57,845 nucleotides of DNA, taken from contig JAATGQ010000250.1 of the NCBI GenBank assembly GCA_015654595.1, forward strand, positions 1 to 57,845, read 5' to 3'. Origin of the DNA: Chitinophagales bacterium. Its GTDB lineage: Bacteria > Bacteroidota > Bacteroidia > Chitinophagales > Chitinophagaceae. This document shows, in pieces, positions 33,829-43,875 of this stretch; the first letter of the stretch is position 1, and each line of letters starts with the position of its first letter. Made by a program: the position numbers and the translations under genes. Below the pieces are notes generated by a model. The model did not search any database. It was given only the letters and a program-made list of their open reading frames with translations, and was not told where the DNA came from.

Positions 33829-36249
33829 TTAATATCGATGCGCTGCTTTCAGCAGCAGTTTCCTTCCCCGCTGGATAGTACTATTGAAATTGTAGCTGAT
33901 CGTCAGTCTGTAGTTGCGGGTTTGAGTCGTGCTATAATTTTCGAGATTGAAATTGCTTCCATAGGTATGCGTCGTCGTACGCTGCTGGACAAATGGATCA
34001 GAAACATTCAAGGTAAGGATCAGCTTCTTCTGCCAGAACTTGTGCTGTATACCGATATTCATATTAACCGTAGCCGTGGAAACGCCTTGTGGATTTCCGT
34101 TTCGGTTATACAGACAGGACAAACTGAAGTTCCACACTTTTACGGGCGAATAGTTCAGGTTGATATTGGTATAGAAAGAACCGTTGTTCTGATAGTGGTT
34201 TACAGATTTGTCATAGGCGCCGTAAGTGCTGTAGATATAATTTACGCCTACGTTGGCCTTCAGCGCCGGAGAAAAAGTATAGCCGGACCAGGTACCCGTA
34301 GAATACTCGTTACGGCTGCTGATATTCTCGTAGGTCGTATTGGTCACACCATTGCTTTCCAGCGTCGTAATGGTCGTATAAATGTCCTGTACTTTGTTAA
34401 AACCGATGCTGTAATTAAAGTAGTAGTTATTGCTGCTCTTTCCGGCATGAAGGTCGAACTCATGCGTGAGTGTCGGCGTTAAGTTTGGATTACCAAATTT
34501 CAGGTTATATGGATCAGAATAATCGATCGTCGGGTTCATTTCGTCCAGACCCGGCCGGCGGATAGCCCGGCGATAGACAAGGGTCAGCTGCCATTGATTG
34601 TCCCATGTCTTGTTGATATTGCCGAAGGGCAGCCAGTTCCAGTATTTATTCCGGGTCGTCTGATCGGTGTTGTAGAGATCGAAGCGGACAAGGGTTCTGC
34701 TTAAAGCCGTCCCTGCGGTCATCGTCAGGCCATGTCCGAGGGTCTGACGGACCGACGCCCGCAGATTTGTTTTTGTCTGCAAAAAATTCAGATCGCTGCT
34801 CAGCGCATCGCTGACGACAAACTGGTCGCTCGACTTATCCAGGAAGCTGGTCAGCGACAACACGTCGTTGCTGCTGGAAGTATAATACCCGCCAAGCGAC
34901 AGGAGGGTCTGCGCGTCCTTATTCAGCGGCTTGTCATAGCTGAACCGGAACTCATATCCATTGATCCTGCTGACCTGGTGTTGATGCTGCGTGGAATCCT
35001 GTCCCGAAAAGCTATGGTCCGGATCCAGATACTGCTGATAATAGGTCCAGTCGTTGTGATTGTTGCTATAGCTGTAAGAGCCTTGTACTTCCAGCACTTC
35101 CTCCGGTTGACGCCCATGATGCCGGAAGCTGAGGTTGCCGTTGGGGTTAAAATCATAGCCGTTGTCGCGGGCTTGTCGGCTGCTAAGGCCATAGTCCAGC
35201 CCCTGGCTGCTCACAGAAGTATAGTCGGTTGCCGAACGATTGTCAAAGTTGTTGCGGTTCACCTGTATGACCATGTTAAAGGAGTTCTTCTTGTCAAGGT
35301 CATAGTCTACGCTCAATCGTCCGTTTGGCCGGTTGCTCTTATTGATATAACTGTTGTTCTTGTTCAGAAAGTTGGTAGAGTCGGTATAAAGATTCTCCCG
35401 ATGCGACCAGCCGCTACCCTTGTATTGAGTATAGCCATCGCTGCCGCTCAGGTTGATCGCCAGCTTATGGTCTCGATAACTGATATTGCCGTTGCCGCCA
35501 TACTCGCCCCGGGTGCCGCCATAGGTGCTGATCCTGCCGCCGATGCCGATCTTTCCTTTGCGGGTGACGATATTGATCACACCGCCTTCTTCATTGGCAT
35601 ATTCCGGCGGAGGGTTGGTCATCACTTCGATCTTTTCGATCATATTGCCGGGCAGCGCATCCAGAAAGTCCTGCAGCTGCTGCGCGTTGAGGTTGACGGG
35701 CTTTTCGTCGATCAGCACCACCGGTGTCTTGCCGCGTACGATCAGGTTACCATTCGCATCTGTTGCCACGAGCGGCACATTCCTCAAAAGTTCGTTGGCG
35801 CTGGCTCCCGCGCTCAAGGGCGACTCGGCGGCGTTGAAGGTCAGGTTACCGCCCTTGCTTTGTACCAGCGGCTTTTCTGCATAAACGACGACCGCATCCA
35901 TATCGGCGCTTTTCTGAACCAGCTTCAGGTCGTTGAGGCTGAAGTCGCTGCGGCCGGCCCTTACGCGGATACTATCGATCGACAGGTTGTTATAACCAAT
36001 GGCAGATATGCGAAGCCGATAGACGCCATAAGCCAGGTTATTAAAAGAAAACGAACCCTCGGGCGAACTGGCCATCGACTGCCCTTTCGAAGGATCGGTC
36101 AGACCGATCAGCGTGACCGTAGCATCCGCAACAGGCTTGCCGTTCTGTTGGTCGACGATGTTGCCAGCCACCGTGCCGGCGGCGGTTTTTTGAGCAAAGG
36201 AAGTGAATACGGATAGAAAAAAAGCAATAACAAACAATAGCCGGTTCAT
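33829..36249 (-). CDS. TonB-receptor-like outer membrane beta-barrel protein (OMP_b-brl_3 type)
   Basis: An 806-residue outer membrane protein. A signal peptide (about 1-19, ending SFAQ) precedes a carboxypeptidase-regulatory-like domain (about 25-105, GNIVDQQNGKPVADATVTLI), a plug-like region (about 115-225, RGKTPVVLIDEKPVNLNAQQ and IEKIEVMTNPPPEYANEEGG) and a large barrel with alternating aromatic strands. This is the outer membrane beta-barrel family that resembles TonB receptors but lacks a SusD partner. Its ATG overlaps the TGA of the upstream gene (ATGA), so it is translationally coupled in the operon. It probably imports or displays a product of the same glycan; this is inference. Confidence 0.88.
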   Translation of the reverse strand: MNRLLFVIAFFLSVFTSFAQKTAAGTVAGNIVDQQNGKPVADATVTLIGLTDPSKGQSMASSPEGSFSFNNLAYGVYRLRISAIGYNNLSIDSIRVRAGRSDFSLNDLKLVQKSADMDAVVVYAEKPLVQSKGGNLTFNAAESPLSAGASANELLRNVPLVATDANGNLIVRGKTPVVLIDEKPVNLNAQQLQDFLDALPGNMIEKIEVMTNPPPEYANEEGGVINIVTRKGKIGIGGRISTYGGTRGEYGGNGNISYRDHKLAINLSGSDGYTQYKGSGWSHRENLYTDSTNFLNKNNSYINKSNRPNGRLSVDYDLDKKNSFNMVIQVNRNNFDNRSATDYTSVSSQGLDYGLSSRQARDNGYDFNPNGNLSFRHHGRQPEEVLEVQGSYSYSNNHNDWTYYQQYLDPDHSFSGQDSTQHQHQVSRINGYEFRFSYDKPLNKDAQTLLSLGGYYTSSSNDVLSLTSFLDKSSDQFVVSDALSSDLNFLQTKTNLRASVRQTLGHGLTMTAGTALSRTLVRFDLYNTDQTTRNKYWNWLPFGNINKTWDNQWQLTLVYRRAIRRPGLDEMNPTIDYSDPYNLKFGNPNLTPTLTHEFDLHAGKSSNNYYFNYSIGFNKVQDIYTTITTLESNGVTNTTYENISSRNEYSTGTWSGYTFSPALKANVGVNYIYSTYGAYDKSVNHYQNNGSFYTNINLNYSPVKVWNFSLSCLYNRNGNPQGVSTATVNMNIGIQHKFWQKKLILTLNVSDPFVQQRTTTHTYGSNFNLENYSTTQTRNYRLTISYNFNSTIQRGRKLLLKAAHRY

Positions 36250-39200
36250 TGGGGGAAAGAGGTTATAGGGTGATCAATAGGTGGGCCGATGATGCCGAAA
36301 TAACGGGCCATCCAGTAGGGTAGCAGATAGACGTCTCCCCCGCCCAGTTCGGCGTTGCCGTCTACGCCAGTCTCATCCAGTTCAAAAAGGTTTCGGTTGT
36401 GTTTGTTCTGCGGCCGCTCGTCCGGAGGCAGCACTTCGTTTGTCCACTGATGCCGGTTGTTCTTTGGCAGGAAGACAAGGTCCTTGCGGTCGCTGTTACG
36501 GATGGGCCAGGTGATCAGATCCAGCGGCATCCGCTGCAGCTCCTCTATCGCCGGAGCCTGGTCAAAGTCAGCAGCCCCGGTGAGGACGCCATAACTGATA
36601 TTCCACAACGCATCTTTTGCGGGTCGTTTGAAATTCCAATGGTCTTTTATCGCCTCTCCGTACTTTGACTGCAAAGCCTTATCCAGTGCATACGGATAGA
36701 GTCCCCAGTAGCCGAGGAAGTACATTTCATCGTCAGAATTATTCCATCCGCCGGACAACTCCTGGCTCCATCTGTCAGCGGTGGCGGGCGCCGGTCCTAT
36801 CTGTGCGACAGGACGGCAGAGGTTTTGCAGGTAATGTTCTTTGTAAAGGAGCTCCTCCGCCTTTTGCATATATTTTTCCTTGCCGGCAAAATGATAAGCA
36901 GTCTGGAGATAGCTGATGATATTGGAAGAATAAAGCTTTTTGTCTCCTACCATGTCTGGGAAGCGGTTCACGTATTCGGGTCCCCACAGCCCCCACAAGG
37001 TGGGCCGGCCGTCCACATCGATCAGCTTTAAGCCGTTGTCGACGATATAACCAACCAGCGCGTCGATCAACTGGATCGCCTGTTGACGGATCGTTTCTTC
37101 ATCGGAATATTGTGCGACCATCGTCAGGGCAAAGAGCTGCCCATCGGCCTGGTCGCTGCTGGCAGAACCACGCCAGTCCCATCCGGAGTCGGGTGAATGA
37201 TGCCAGCTGCTCTGGGTATGGTCATAGCCCGGATACCAATAGGCTTCCACGTTTTTGCGGATCTCGTCGTGAAAAACTACGACACCTTTGCGTTCGATAC
37301 AACGGCCAAACAGGCCCCGAACGCCGGAAAGAGTAAACAGCCGTTCCATTGCTTCAAACGACTCCTTATAATTTTGCCTGGCTTCCGCCTCTCCCGTTGT
37401 CCGATAGCGAAACAACTCGGCGGCCATATACATCGAAGTCCAAAGATTGTCGCTGTCGTGCGGAGCCGTTTCAGCTGTATTGACAGCTCCCTTTTCCAGG
37501 CGGGAGTAATCGCTGTAGTGCCCGTAACGGATATGACGTTGACGCACGATCTGCTCATAATAGTCTGCCTTCCGGCCAAGCGTCATCCACTCAAACCCAA
37601 TCCGTGCCAGGCCCTTTTCTGTCAACACAAGAACGCTGCTGTCTGGTCCGGCACCGAGATCGATAACCTTATTGGCTGGCAGCCAGCGCTCGGATGCAAA
37701 GTAATCAAAGCCACCATCCTCTTTTAATTGGAAGGCGCCTTGCGTCGATCCAAACCACCACTGCCCGCCGATTCGTTTGATCACGGAGATATCCGTTGCC
37801 GGCAGCTTACGATGCCAGCCGCCTATGGGCTTATAAGTAGAAAAATTCAGTTCGATGTATCCATCGTGACTTCCTACCAGCAGCTGCTTATCGGAAACCG
37901 CTACGGTCCTCAGTCCCCGACCGGAAAAAACCGTCTGTATCTTTTTGGTCACCGGGGAAAAGAAAGCCAGCGAACGGTCCGACAACAGCCAGTATCTGCT
38001 GCGCTGCGGCTCATAAACGATGGACAGCCATTCCGTGGGAGGCTCGCCGTGCACACCCGAAGCCGAAGCGCTTCGTCCTGTTGGCGCGGATGCGCCGCCA
38101 ATGGCGCCTCTCCAGAGGATCGTGTCGCCGATCAGTTCCAGCTGACGCCCATCCGAGATCAGGAACTGGCGGTCTGCCCCTGCTGCGATCAACTTCGCTT
38201 CCCGCATCCCATGTCGGGTAAAGAGCTTGCCCGCCCAGGCGTTGCTAAACACCGCCTTGTCATCCATATAGATCAACTGGCGCTCAGACATACAGACGGC
38301 GGTGATCTTCCTGTCGGGCAATGCGCGATAGACGCGATCCTTATACAGGCGGCCCGGATACAAAAGACGACCGTTGTAAGGCCTTAACACGCCGCTGTCC
38401 GACAATACCTGTATAACGTTGTTGCGATCGCTGATCACTGTTTTGAAACCCGCGGGCATCGTTGCGCCATCATGGGCAGCGGGAATATATTTTATACTGA
38501 AACGCTGCCGGTAGGCTTTGTCCGTCCAGGATGTCTTTTTCACCGAAGCAAAAGGCCCTGCAGCGGCCTCAGGCTGCTGCCGGGCAACCTCGGCCTGCTG
38601 TGTCGCAACCGGCGCGCTGATCACTTTCAGATATCTTCCCAACCAATAAGGCAGCAGCCAGATATCCCCCGCGCTTTGCTCGTTGCTGCCATGACTATTC
38701 CGGTCGAGGTCAAAACGATTAGCATTATGTTTTCGGATCGGGACTTCATCCGGCGGCAGTACTTCTTTTGTCTCCTGTCTTCTAAAACCATCGGGCAGCA
38801 GCTCGATGTCTTTCCGCTGACTGTTGTGGACACCCCAGTCGATCATGTCCAGGGGGATTCTTTTAAGATACCAGACGGCTGCATCCAGATCAAAATCATG
38901 AACCCCTGTCATCGCGGTAAACAGATCCCAGGCCCCTTCTTTTTCGGGCCGCTCCATCTGCCAGTGGTCGAGGATCGCAGACTTGTATAAAGTTTTAAGA
39001 CTATCATTAAAGGCATAACGATACAAACCCCAATAGCCCAGGAAATACATTTCGTCATCCGAATGGTTCCAGTGTTCCGAAAGCCGCCGGCTCAGGTCGT
39101 CAGCATCTGCAGGCGCGGTACCGATATCTTTCATCGGACGCATCAGGTTCTCGAGGTAACCGTATTTATTCATCAGCTCGAACGCCTTGTCTCTGAACAT

Positions 39201-40820
39201 CGGTTTACCGGTAAAATGATAGGCTGTCTGCAGCATCCCGATGATATTCGAGGAATTGATCTTACGGTCTCCTACCATTACCGGGCGGGCATTCACATAT
39301 TCCGGGTTCCAGCGGCCCCAGGTCGTCGGTTTCCCGTTCCAGTCGACCAGGTAAAGGTCGTGTTCTACGATATGCGTCATCAGCGCATCCAGCAAATGGA
39401 TCGCCTTGTTTTTAAGCGTGGTGTCGTCTACGATCTCCGCAATCACGCCATAGACAAAGACATGACCGATCGCTTCGTCGCTGCTGGTCGTAGACTTCCA
39501 ATCCCATTCAGGGTCGGCGGCGCGTTTCCAGACCATCGTATCGGCAGATGCGTATCCCCTGCGTTCAAAAGACCGGGAGGGAAAACCCGTCATCGAATTG
39601 ATCGTATAGAGTCTTTCCATCGCGTCCAGCGACTCCCGGATATTCTGCAGGGCTTCCGGATCATGCGTCGCCGCATAGCGGAAAGCCTCACCTCCCAGAT
39701 ACATGGAGGTCCAGAGTCCGTCGTTGTCCGAATCGGACATGCTGCCCGTCGACAGGTCTCCATCCTTCATCCGAACCAGTTCAGAGTTAAAGCCAAGCCG
39801 CACGTGTCTTTCGCGCATCTCCTGCTCATAATACATGGCCTTATCGTATAGCGTGACCGAATCAAAATGTATCTCGCCGAGACCTTTGTCGGTAAGAACC
39901 AGTACGGTGTTGGAAGGTCCGGCAGCAATATCCGTGACCTTATCCGAAGGCAGCCAGCGACGTGAAGCAAAGTAGTCGAACTTGTTGTCGTCGCGCAGCA
40001 CAAAGGCGCCTTGCGTCGATCCAAACCAAATCTTGCCGCCAATCCTGCGGATAACGGTAATATCGGTACAGGGCAGACGCCGGAAGACGTCTCCGATAAC
40101 AAGTCCCGAGGCGCCATCCAGTACAAAATAGCCGTCGTGGGTACCCACCAGGATCAGGTCGCTGCTTTCTGCCGGATCCATACAGGTAAATCCCTTTCCC
40201 CGATAGACGACACGCAGGCCGCCATTTCCGGGCGCAAAGATCGATACCGAGTTTTCTCCCAACACCCAGAAGCTGCCATTGCGCCGGTTAAAGCGGATAT
40301 CGAGAATCTGGTCCCCGGATTGTCCCTGCCAGAGCAGGGAAGAGTCTTTCCGGTATTCCAGCGTATGTCCGTCGGAAAGCAGGAATGAGAAATTGTCGCC
40401 GCCCGCAAGTAAAACAACACCCGGAAGTTTATGCGGGACAAGGACCTTGCCTGCCCAGGCATTGCTAAAAAGCATTTTGTCATCGGCATAGATCAGTTGT
40501 CTGTTGTACAAACCGATACTGCCGATCTTTTTGTCGCGCATGGCCTGATAGGTCTGGTCTGGTGTCAGCTCGCCGGGGTAAAGAAAAGCGCCGCCGGAAG
40601 GACGCAGCAGCCCTTCGGAAGAAAGGATCTCCACCACCCCGTTGCGATCGCTGACGACTCTTTGCAATTGGATCGTCTTTGGATCTTTTACCCGAAGCCG
40701 CTCGTATCTGACGCTATAGTCCTGCGAATAGGCGCTGTCGATATAGACAGGCTGGCCTGACTGCGCAACTGCGCTCCCCAGGAGACAGAAAGAAAGTACG
40801 CAAAGCATTAATGATTTCAT
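36246..40820 (-). CDS. 1,524-residue secreted protein made of two copies of a propeller plus helical-barrel module
   Basis: A signal peptide (ending VAQ near residue 20) precedes two homologous modules (about 25-735 and 775-1515) joined by an Ala/Gln-rich linker. Each has a propeller-like half and an all-helical half. Shared signatures recur about 740-775 residues apart: FSNAWAGK, VGSHDGY/VGTHDGY, FGSTQGAF, FDYFAS-RWLP, LWTSMY, TAYHF-GK, SDDEMYFLGYWGLY, EVLPPDE and LLPYW. The first half resembles two-component-regulator-type propellers; the second resembles an (alpha/alpha)6 barrel of the kind found in many glycosidases and lyases. I cannot name a family. The position between a NagX-like gene and an outer-membrane barrel gene suggests a periplasmic or surface glycan-binding or glycan-cleaving role. 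No lipobox is seen. Confidence 0.85.
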   Translation of the reverse strand: MKSLMLCVLSFCLLGSAVAQSGQPVYIDSAYSQDYSVRYERLRVKDPKTIQLQRVVSDRNGVVEILSSEGLLRPSGGAFLYPGELTPDQTYQAMRDKKIGSIGLYNRQLIYADDKMLFSNAWAGKVLVPHKLPGVVLLAGGDNFSFLLSDGHTLEYRKDSSLLWQGQSGDQILDIRFNRRNGSFWVLGENSVSIFAPGNGGLRVVYRGKGFTCMDPAESSDLILVGTHDGYFVLDGASGLVIGDVFRRLPCTDITVIRRIGGKIWFGSTQGAFVLRDDNKFDYFASRRWLPSDKVTDIAAGPSNTVLVLTDKGLGEIHFDSVTLYDKAMYYEQEMRERHVRLGFNSELVRMKDGDLSTGSMSDSDNDGLWTSMYLGGEAFRYAATHDPEALQNIRESLDAMERLYTINSMTGFPSRSFERRGYASADTMVWKRAADPEWDWKSTTSSDEAIGHVFVYGVIAEIVDDTTLKNKAIHLLDALMTHIVEHDLYLVDWNGKPTTWGRWNPEYVNARPVMVGDRKINSSNIIGMLQTAYHFTGKPMFRDKAFELMNKYGYLENLMRPMKDIGTAPADADDLSRRLSEHWNHSDDEMYFLGYWGLYRYAFNDSLKTLYKSAILDHWQMERPEKEGAWDLFTAMTGVHDFDLDAAVWYLKRIPLDMIDWGVHNSQRKDIELLPDGFRRQETKEVLPPDEVPIRKHNANRFDLDRNSHGSNEQSAGDIWLLPYWLGRYLKVISAPVATQQAEVARQQPEAAAGPFASVKKTSWTDKAYRQRFSIKYIPAAHDGATMPAGFKTVISDRNNVIQVLSDSGVLRPYNGRLLYPGRLYKDRVYRALPDRKITAVCMSERQLIYMDDKAVFSNAWAGKLFTRHGMREAKLIAAGADRQFLISDGRQLELIGDTILWRGAIGGASAPTGRSASASGVHGEPPTEWLSIVYEPQRSRYWLLSDRSLAFFSPVTKKIQTVFSGRGLRTVAVSDKQLLVGSHDGYIELNFSTYKPIGGWHRKLPATDISVIKRIGGQWWFGSTQGAFQLKEDGGFDYFASERWLPANKVIDLGAGPDSSVLVLTEKGLARIGFEWMTLGRKADYYEQIVRQRHIRYGHYSDYSRLEKGAVNTAETAPHDSDNLWTSMYMAAELFRYRTTGEAEARQNYKESFEAMERLFTLSGVRGLFGRCIERKGVVVFHDEIRKNVEAYWYPGYDHTQSSWHHSPDSGWDWRGSASSDQADGQLFALTMVAQYSDEETIRQQAIQLIDALVGYIVDNGLKLIDVDGRPTLWGLWGPEYVNRFPDMVGDKKLYSSNIISYLQTAYHFAGKEKYMQKAEELLYKEHYLQNLCRPVAQIGPAPATADRWSQELSGGWNNSDDEMYFLGYWGLYPYALDKALQSKYGEAIKDHWNFKRPAKDALWNISYGVLTGAADFDQAPAIEELQRMPLDLITWPIRNSDRKDLVFLPKNNRHQWTNEVLPPDERPQNKHNRNLFELDETGVDGNAELGGGDVYLLPYWMARYFGIIGPPIDHPITSFPQ

Positions 40821-40826
40821 GTCCTG

Positions 40827-41954
40827 TTATATTTTGAGGAAGATCTTTTTTTGATATAAGCCCCAGATGGGGAGAAAACAGAGGCCGCAGAAGAAGAGAG
40901 CCCACAGCAGGGACAGCAGTTCGGGCGACCAGCCCGAATTCAGCGCCTGCCCCATCAGCCATTCATTGAGGCAGAACCCGGTCTGCCTGTTCCCCCAGCG
41001 GGCGGTGAGCAGGTCGCCCAACACTTCTGCTGCGAGGTAAGCGGCTATTGCGTTCGAGCCAAAGATCCTGGCCCAGCCCAATCCCTTGTTATAGCCCAGC
41101 AGATCGACGATATAGTATAAAGAGGCCAGGATCATGCAATCGATGCCGCCTACATAGAGTACAAAGGTGCTGGTCCAGAGATTTTTGTTCAAAGGGAAGA
41201 AGGCGCTCCAGCCACAAGCCGCGACAAACGCCGCAAAACCCGTCACGAAAAACAGAATGATCTTTCGTTCTGCCGTCTTCTCGCTAAGCAACAGCTGCCC
41301 CGTCAGCAGCCCTCCCATTCCGCTGACGATCGCGGGAAAGGTGCTCAAAATTCCTTCCGGGTCCCAGCTCCCCTGCCAAAGACGGCCTGGGATAACGATC
41401 CTGTCCAGCCAGGCCGCCCAGTTCCTGCCCGGTTCCATGATAGGATAGCCATAACCCGGAACGGGCGCCAGCTTTATCAATAAAAAATAGCCGATCAGAA
41501 TAAACAGCGCGATCATTATCTGTGTCCTCCAGCGGGTATATAAAAAGAGCGGCACGCAGCAGGCGTATACGATGGCGAGACGCTGTAACACGCCTGGCAG
41601 CCGGTAATGAGAAAGGTCGAAATAAGGCAGTACGCTCAGCAGCACGCCCAGGGCAAATAAGAGGACGGCTCTTCTCAGCGTCCTGGCGATCATGATGCGC
41701 GTAGAGACGCCTTTCAAACGCTGCCGGGAATAAGACAGCGCGATGGAAACGCCCATGATAAATACAAAAGAAGGAAATACAAAGTCGGTCGGGGTAATGC
41801 CATTCCATCTCGCATGTTCGAGAGGAGCATAGACATGATCTTCGAGGCCGGGGTTGTTGACCGTGATCATCAAAGCGATGGTCATTCCCCTGAAGATATC
41901 CAATGAGAGCAGTCTTGCCCCCTTTTCGGAGACAGGAGCCTGAATTTTCTGCAT
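40827..41954 (-). CDS. NagX/HGSNAT-like multi-pass membrane protein (DUF5009 type)
   Basis: A 375-residue inner membrane protein with about ten helices. The N-terminal signature RLLSLDIFRGMTIALMITVNNPG, then PTDFVFPSFVFIMGVSIALS, is that of the heparan-alpha-glucosaminide N-acetyltransferase-like family, called NagX in some GlcNAc loci. In animals the homologue moves an acetyl group across a membrane onto terminal glucosamine; bacterial members are common in amino-sugar and glycan loci, and their reaction is not proven. The ATG at 41954 matches the family N-terminus; an in-frame ATG at 41999 would add 15 basic residues. It lies downstream of susD behind a hairpin and 6 nt before the duplicated protein gene. 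Confidence 0.88.
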   Translation of the reverse strand: MQKIQAPVSEKGARLLSLDIFRGMTIALMITVNNPGLEDHVYAPLEHARWNGITPTDFVFPSFVFIMGVSIALSYSRQRLKGVSTRIMIARTLRRAVLLFALGVLLSVLPYFDLSHYRLPGVLQRLAIVYACCVPLFLYTRWRTQIMIALFILIGYFLLIKLAPVPGYGYPIMEPGRNWAAWLDRIVIPGRLWQGSWDPEGILSTFPAIVSGMGGLLTGQLLLSEKTAERKIILFFVTGFAAFVAACGWSAFFPLNKNLWTSTFVLYVGGIDCMILASLYYIVDLLGYNKGLGWARIFGSNAIAAYLAAEVLGDLLTARWGNRQTGFCLNEWLMGQALNSGWSPELLSLLWALFFCGLCFLPIWGLYQKKIFLKI

Positions 41955-42019
41955 GCAAAAGAGTTTATGGCTTTCAAATCGCCGGCGTCGGACCGGCATC
42001 GCAATCAGAAGGCAAAGAG

Positions 42020-42054
42020 CCGGTCCCTATAGCAACTGATACTATAAGGACCGG
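42020..42054 (-). other. Intercistronic hairpin between susD and the NagX-like gene
   Basis: The 13-nt arms at 42020-42032 and 42042-42054 pair with a 9-nt loop. The one mismatch in the DNA becomes a G-U wobble in the minus-strand RNA, so the stem is complete only in the operon transcript. The tail (CTCTTTGCC) is too weak for a full terminator, so it may attenuate or process the mRNA. Confidence 0.6.
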
Positions 42055-42069
42055 TGATCTTTCTATGTA

Positions 42070-43839
42070 CTAGTAGGGCTCATTGGTTCCTTGTAAAAGC
42101 CAGGTCCTGGACCAGGCGCTGTTGTTGCCATCCGTGCCGATAAAGCTGGTAGGCACCAGTTTGGCGATGGCAGCAGCAGAATTCGCAGGGTTATTCTGCA
42201 GCTCTGTGTTGTAATAAGCGTAACGCAGAGGAAGAGCGCCTCTGTAAGAAGCCCAGCCTATCGTCAGAGCGGGATAACCCGTCCGGCGCCAGTCCATATA
42301 CGCTTCGTTACAAGCCTGCCAGGCGGCGATCCATTTCTGCTCGATAATCTGCTGCAAGGTTCCATTGTAGGCAACCGCAGACTGAGCAATATAATCGTTG
42401 TAGCTCTTTACGCAGCCGTAGTATTTGTTGACATCGGACTGATAGGCGCTGAACACGGTCCAGGTATCGAAAGAAGCCTGGATACCGGCATAGTACCAGC
42501 TGGCCGCGGACTGACCGACATTCCAGCCTTTCTGTGCCGCCTCAGCCAGGTCGAAGCAGACTTCGGCATAGGAAACCATACGGGCCTTCAACAGCGCGCC
42601 GCTGGGTTTGTCGTAGATATCTTCGCGCAGATAGGATACATAGTTGCTGTTCGAGTTGGCCTGGGTACCGGAACCATTGATATTGTAGGTCCAGTCATTG
42701 TTGCTGTAAGCAGGAGGAACGCCTACGTACACAGAAGACGTATCGTACAGCGTATAGATGCTGGAAGCAACAGCGCCATAAGGCCGGTCCGTCAGGTAGG
42801 TAGCGGGATCGAATTGCTTATACTTGCCAGCTGTAGCAGCGGCAGGGTTCAGGTAACGGACATTGCTGATCACCGTCGTCAGCGTCGAGTCATCACCCGC
42901 GTTGAATTTGGAAGCATCCACAACCGTAGGAGTAACAATCGGCTGCGCCATGATCACGATACGAGGGTCTTTCAGCTCCTTCATCTTCATGACCATTGTG
43001 CCGGACATTTTATTTCTGTTGAAATAGGTCTGGGTCTGGTAAGAAGAGTTGAACTGATAAGAAGAATTGTTGTCCGTACCGGGATAGGCCATCGCCCAGT
43101 CATCCGAAGTGCTGGAGAAAACACTGTCGGCAACCGCTTCTACATTCGCCTGCTCGTCCATTTTGGAGGAAAGGCGCATATAGTAACGCAGCAGCAGGGA
43201 ATAAGCCAGTTTTCGCCATTTGCCGGGATCGCCGCCATAGAAGACGTCGCTGCTTTCGGTGACCGATGTGATCTCGTGATGGTCTGCTTCTGTTCCCTGC
43301 AGGTAAGGAATAGCCGCCTTCAGGTCGGCGATAACGCCGTTGTAGATGCTTTCCTGACTATCAAATGCGGGATATTCATTGGCGGCCCCGTCCTGGTCAC
43401 CTTTTAGCGCCATGCTGTCCGGCGCATCACCCCAGAAATCGGCGATGTTGCCGAAGTTGAAGGCACGCATGATCAATGCGACGCCTTGGTGGAACTTCCA
43501 GCCATCGGCCGTTGCCTTTGTCAGCAGCAGCTTGTTATTTAACAGGATCGAATAGTTGCCGGTCCAGTCGTTGGTCGTCCATTCATTATCGCTGAATACC
43601 CCGTTAAAAGCATCCTGTGCCGACTCCTGCATCACGCCGGAGATATTCCCGCTGCCCAGGTTGCCATACCAGGCAGCAGTATTCGTCAGAATCCCAGCCA
43701 TCAGGTAATCAGGCGCGGCCTCATCCGCCGTAATAGCGTTTGGATTGCTATTGAGAGCGGAGAACTTCTTACAGGCCCCCGTCGTAAGTAAGAGACCGAA
43801 AACGCCTGCTAATCCAAAATATCTTTTCGCGCTTTTCAT
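42070..43839 (-). CDS. SusD/RagB-family surface glycan-binding lipoprotein
   Basis: A 589-residue outer-membrane lipoprotein. MKSAKRYFGLAGVFGLLLTTGAC has a lipobox with Cys23. The body shows the SusD-like_2 pattern: NSNPNAITADEAAPDYLMAG near the start, helical TPR units around RKLAYSLLLRYYMRLS, VSYAEVCFDLAEAAQKGW, and the C-terminal IEQKWIAAWQACNEAYMDWRRTGYPAL. It forms the lid of the SusC transporter encoded 36 nt upstream and binds the oligosaccharide at the cell surface. The exact ligand is not predictable. It is the last gene before the intercistronic hairpin, which may help keep SusCD expression above that of downstream genes. Confidence 0.95.
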   Translation of the reverse strand: MKSAKRYFGLAGVFGLLLTTGACKKFSALNSNPNAITADEAAPDYLMAGILTNTAAWYGNLGSGNISGVMQESAQDAFNGVFSDNEWTTNDWTGNYSILLNNKLLLTKATADGWKFHQGVALIMRAFNFGNIADFWGDAPDSMALKGDQDGAANEYPAFDSQESIYNGVIADLKAAIPYLQGTEADHHEITSVTESSDVFYGGDPGKWRKLAYSLLLRYYMRLSSKMDEQANVEAVADSVFSSTSDDWAMAYPGTDNNSSYQFNSSYQTQTYFNRNKMSGTMVMKMKELKDPRIVIMAQPIVTPTVVDASKFNAGDDSTLTTVISNVRYLNPAAATAGKYKQFDPATYLTDRPYGAVASSIYTLYDTSSVYVGVPPAYSNNDWTYNINGSGTQANSNSNYVSYLREDIYDKPSGALLKARMVSYAEVCFDLAEAAQKGWNVGQSAASWYYAGIQASFDTWTVFSAYQSDVNKYYGCVKSYNDYIAQSAVAYNGTLQQIIEQKWIAAWQACNEAYMDWRRTGYPALTIGWASYRGALPLRYAYYNTELQNNPANSAAAIAKLVPTSFIGTDGNNSAWSRTWLLQGTNEPY

Positions 43840-43875
43840 CTTGAAATGTTTAATATTTTTATTGTTTGCCCATTT

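Noticed and set aside
34732..36216. A 494-codon open frame on the plus strand inside the outer-membrane barrel gene
   Set aside because: The opposite strand carries signal peptide, plug and barrel features in frame with its operon. The plus frame has low-complexity Ile/Ala/Val composition only.
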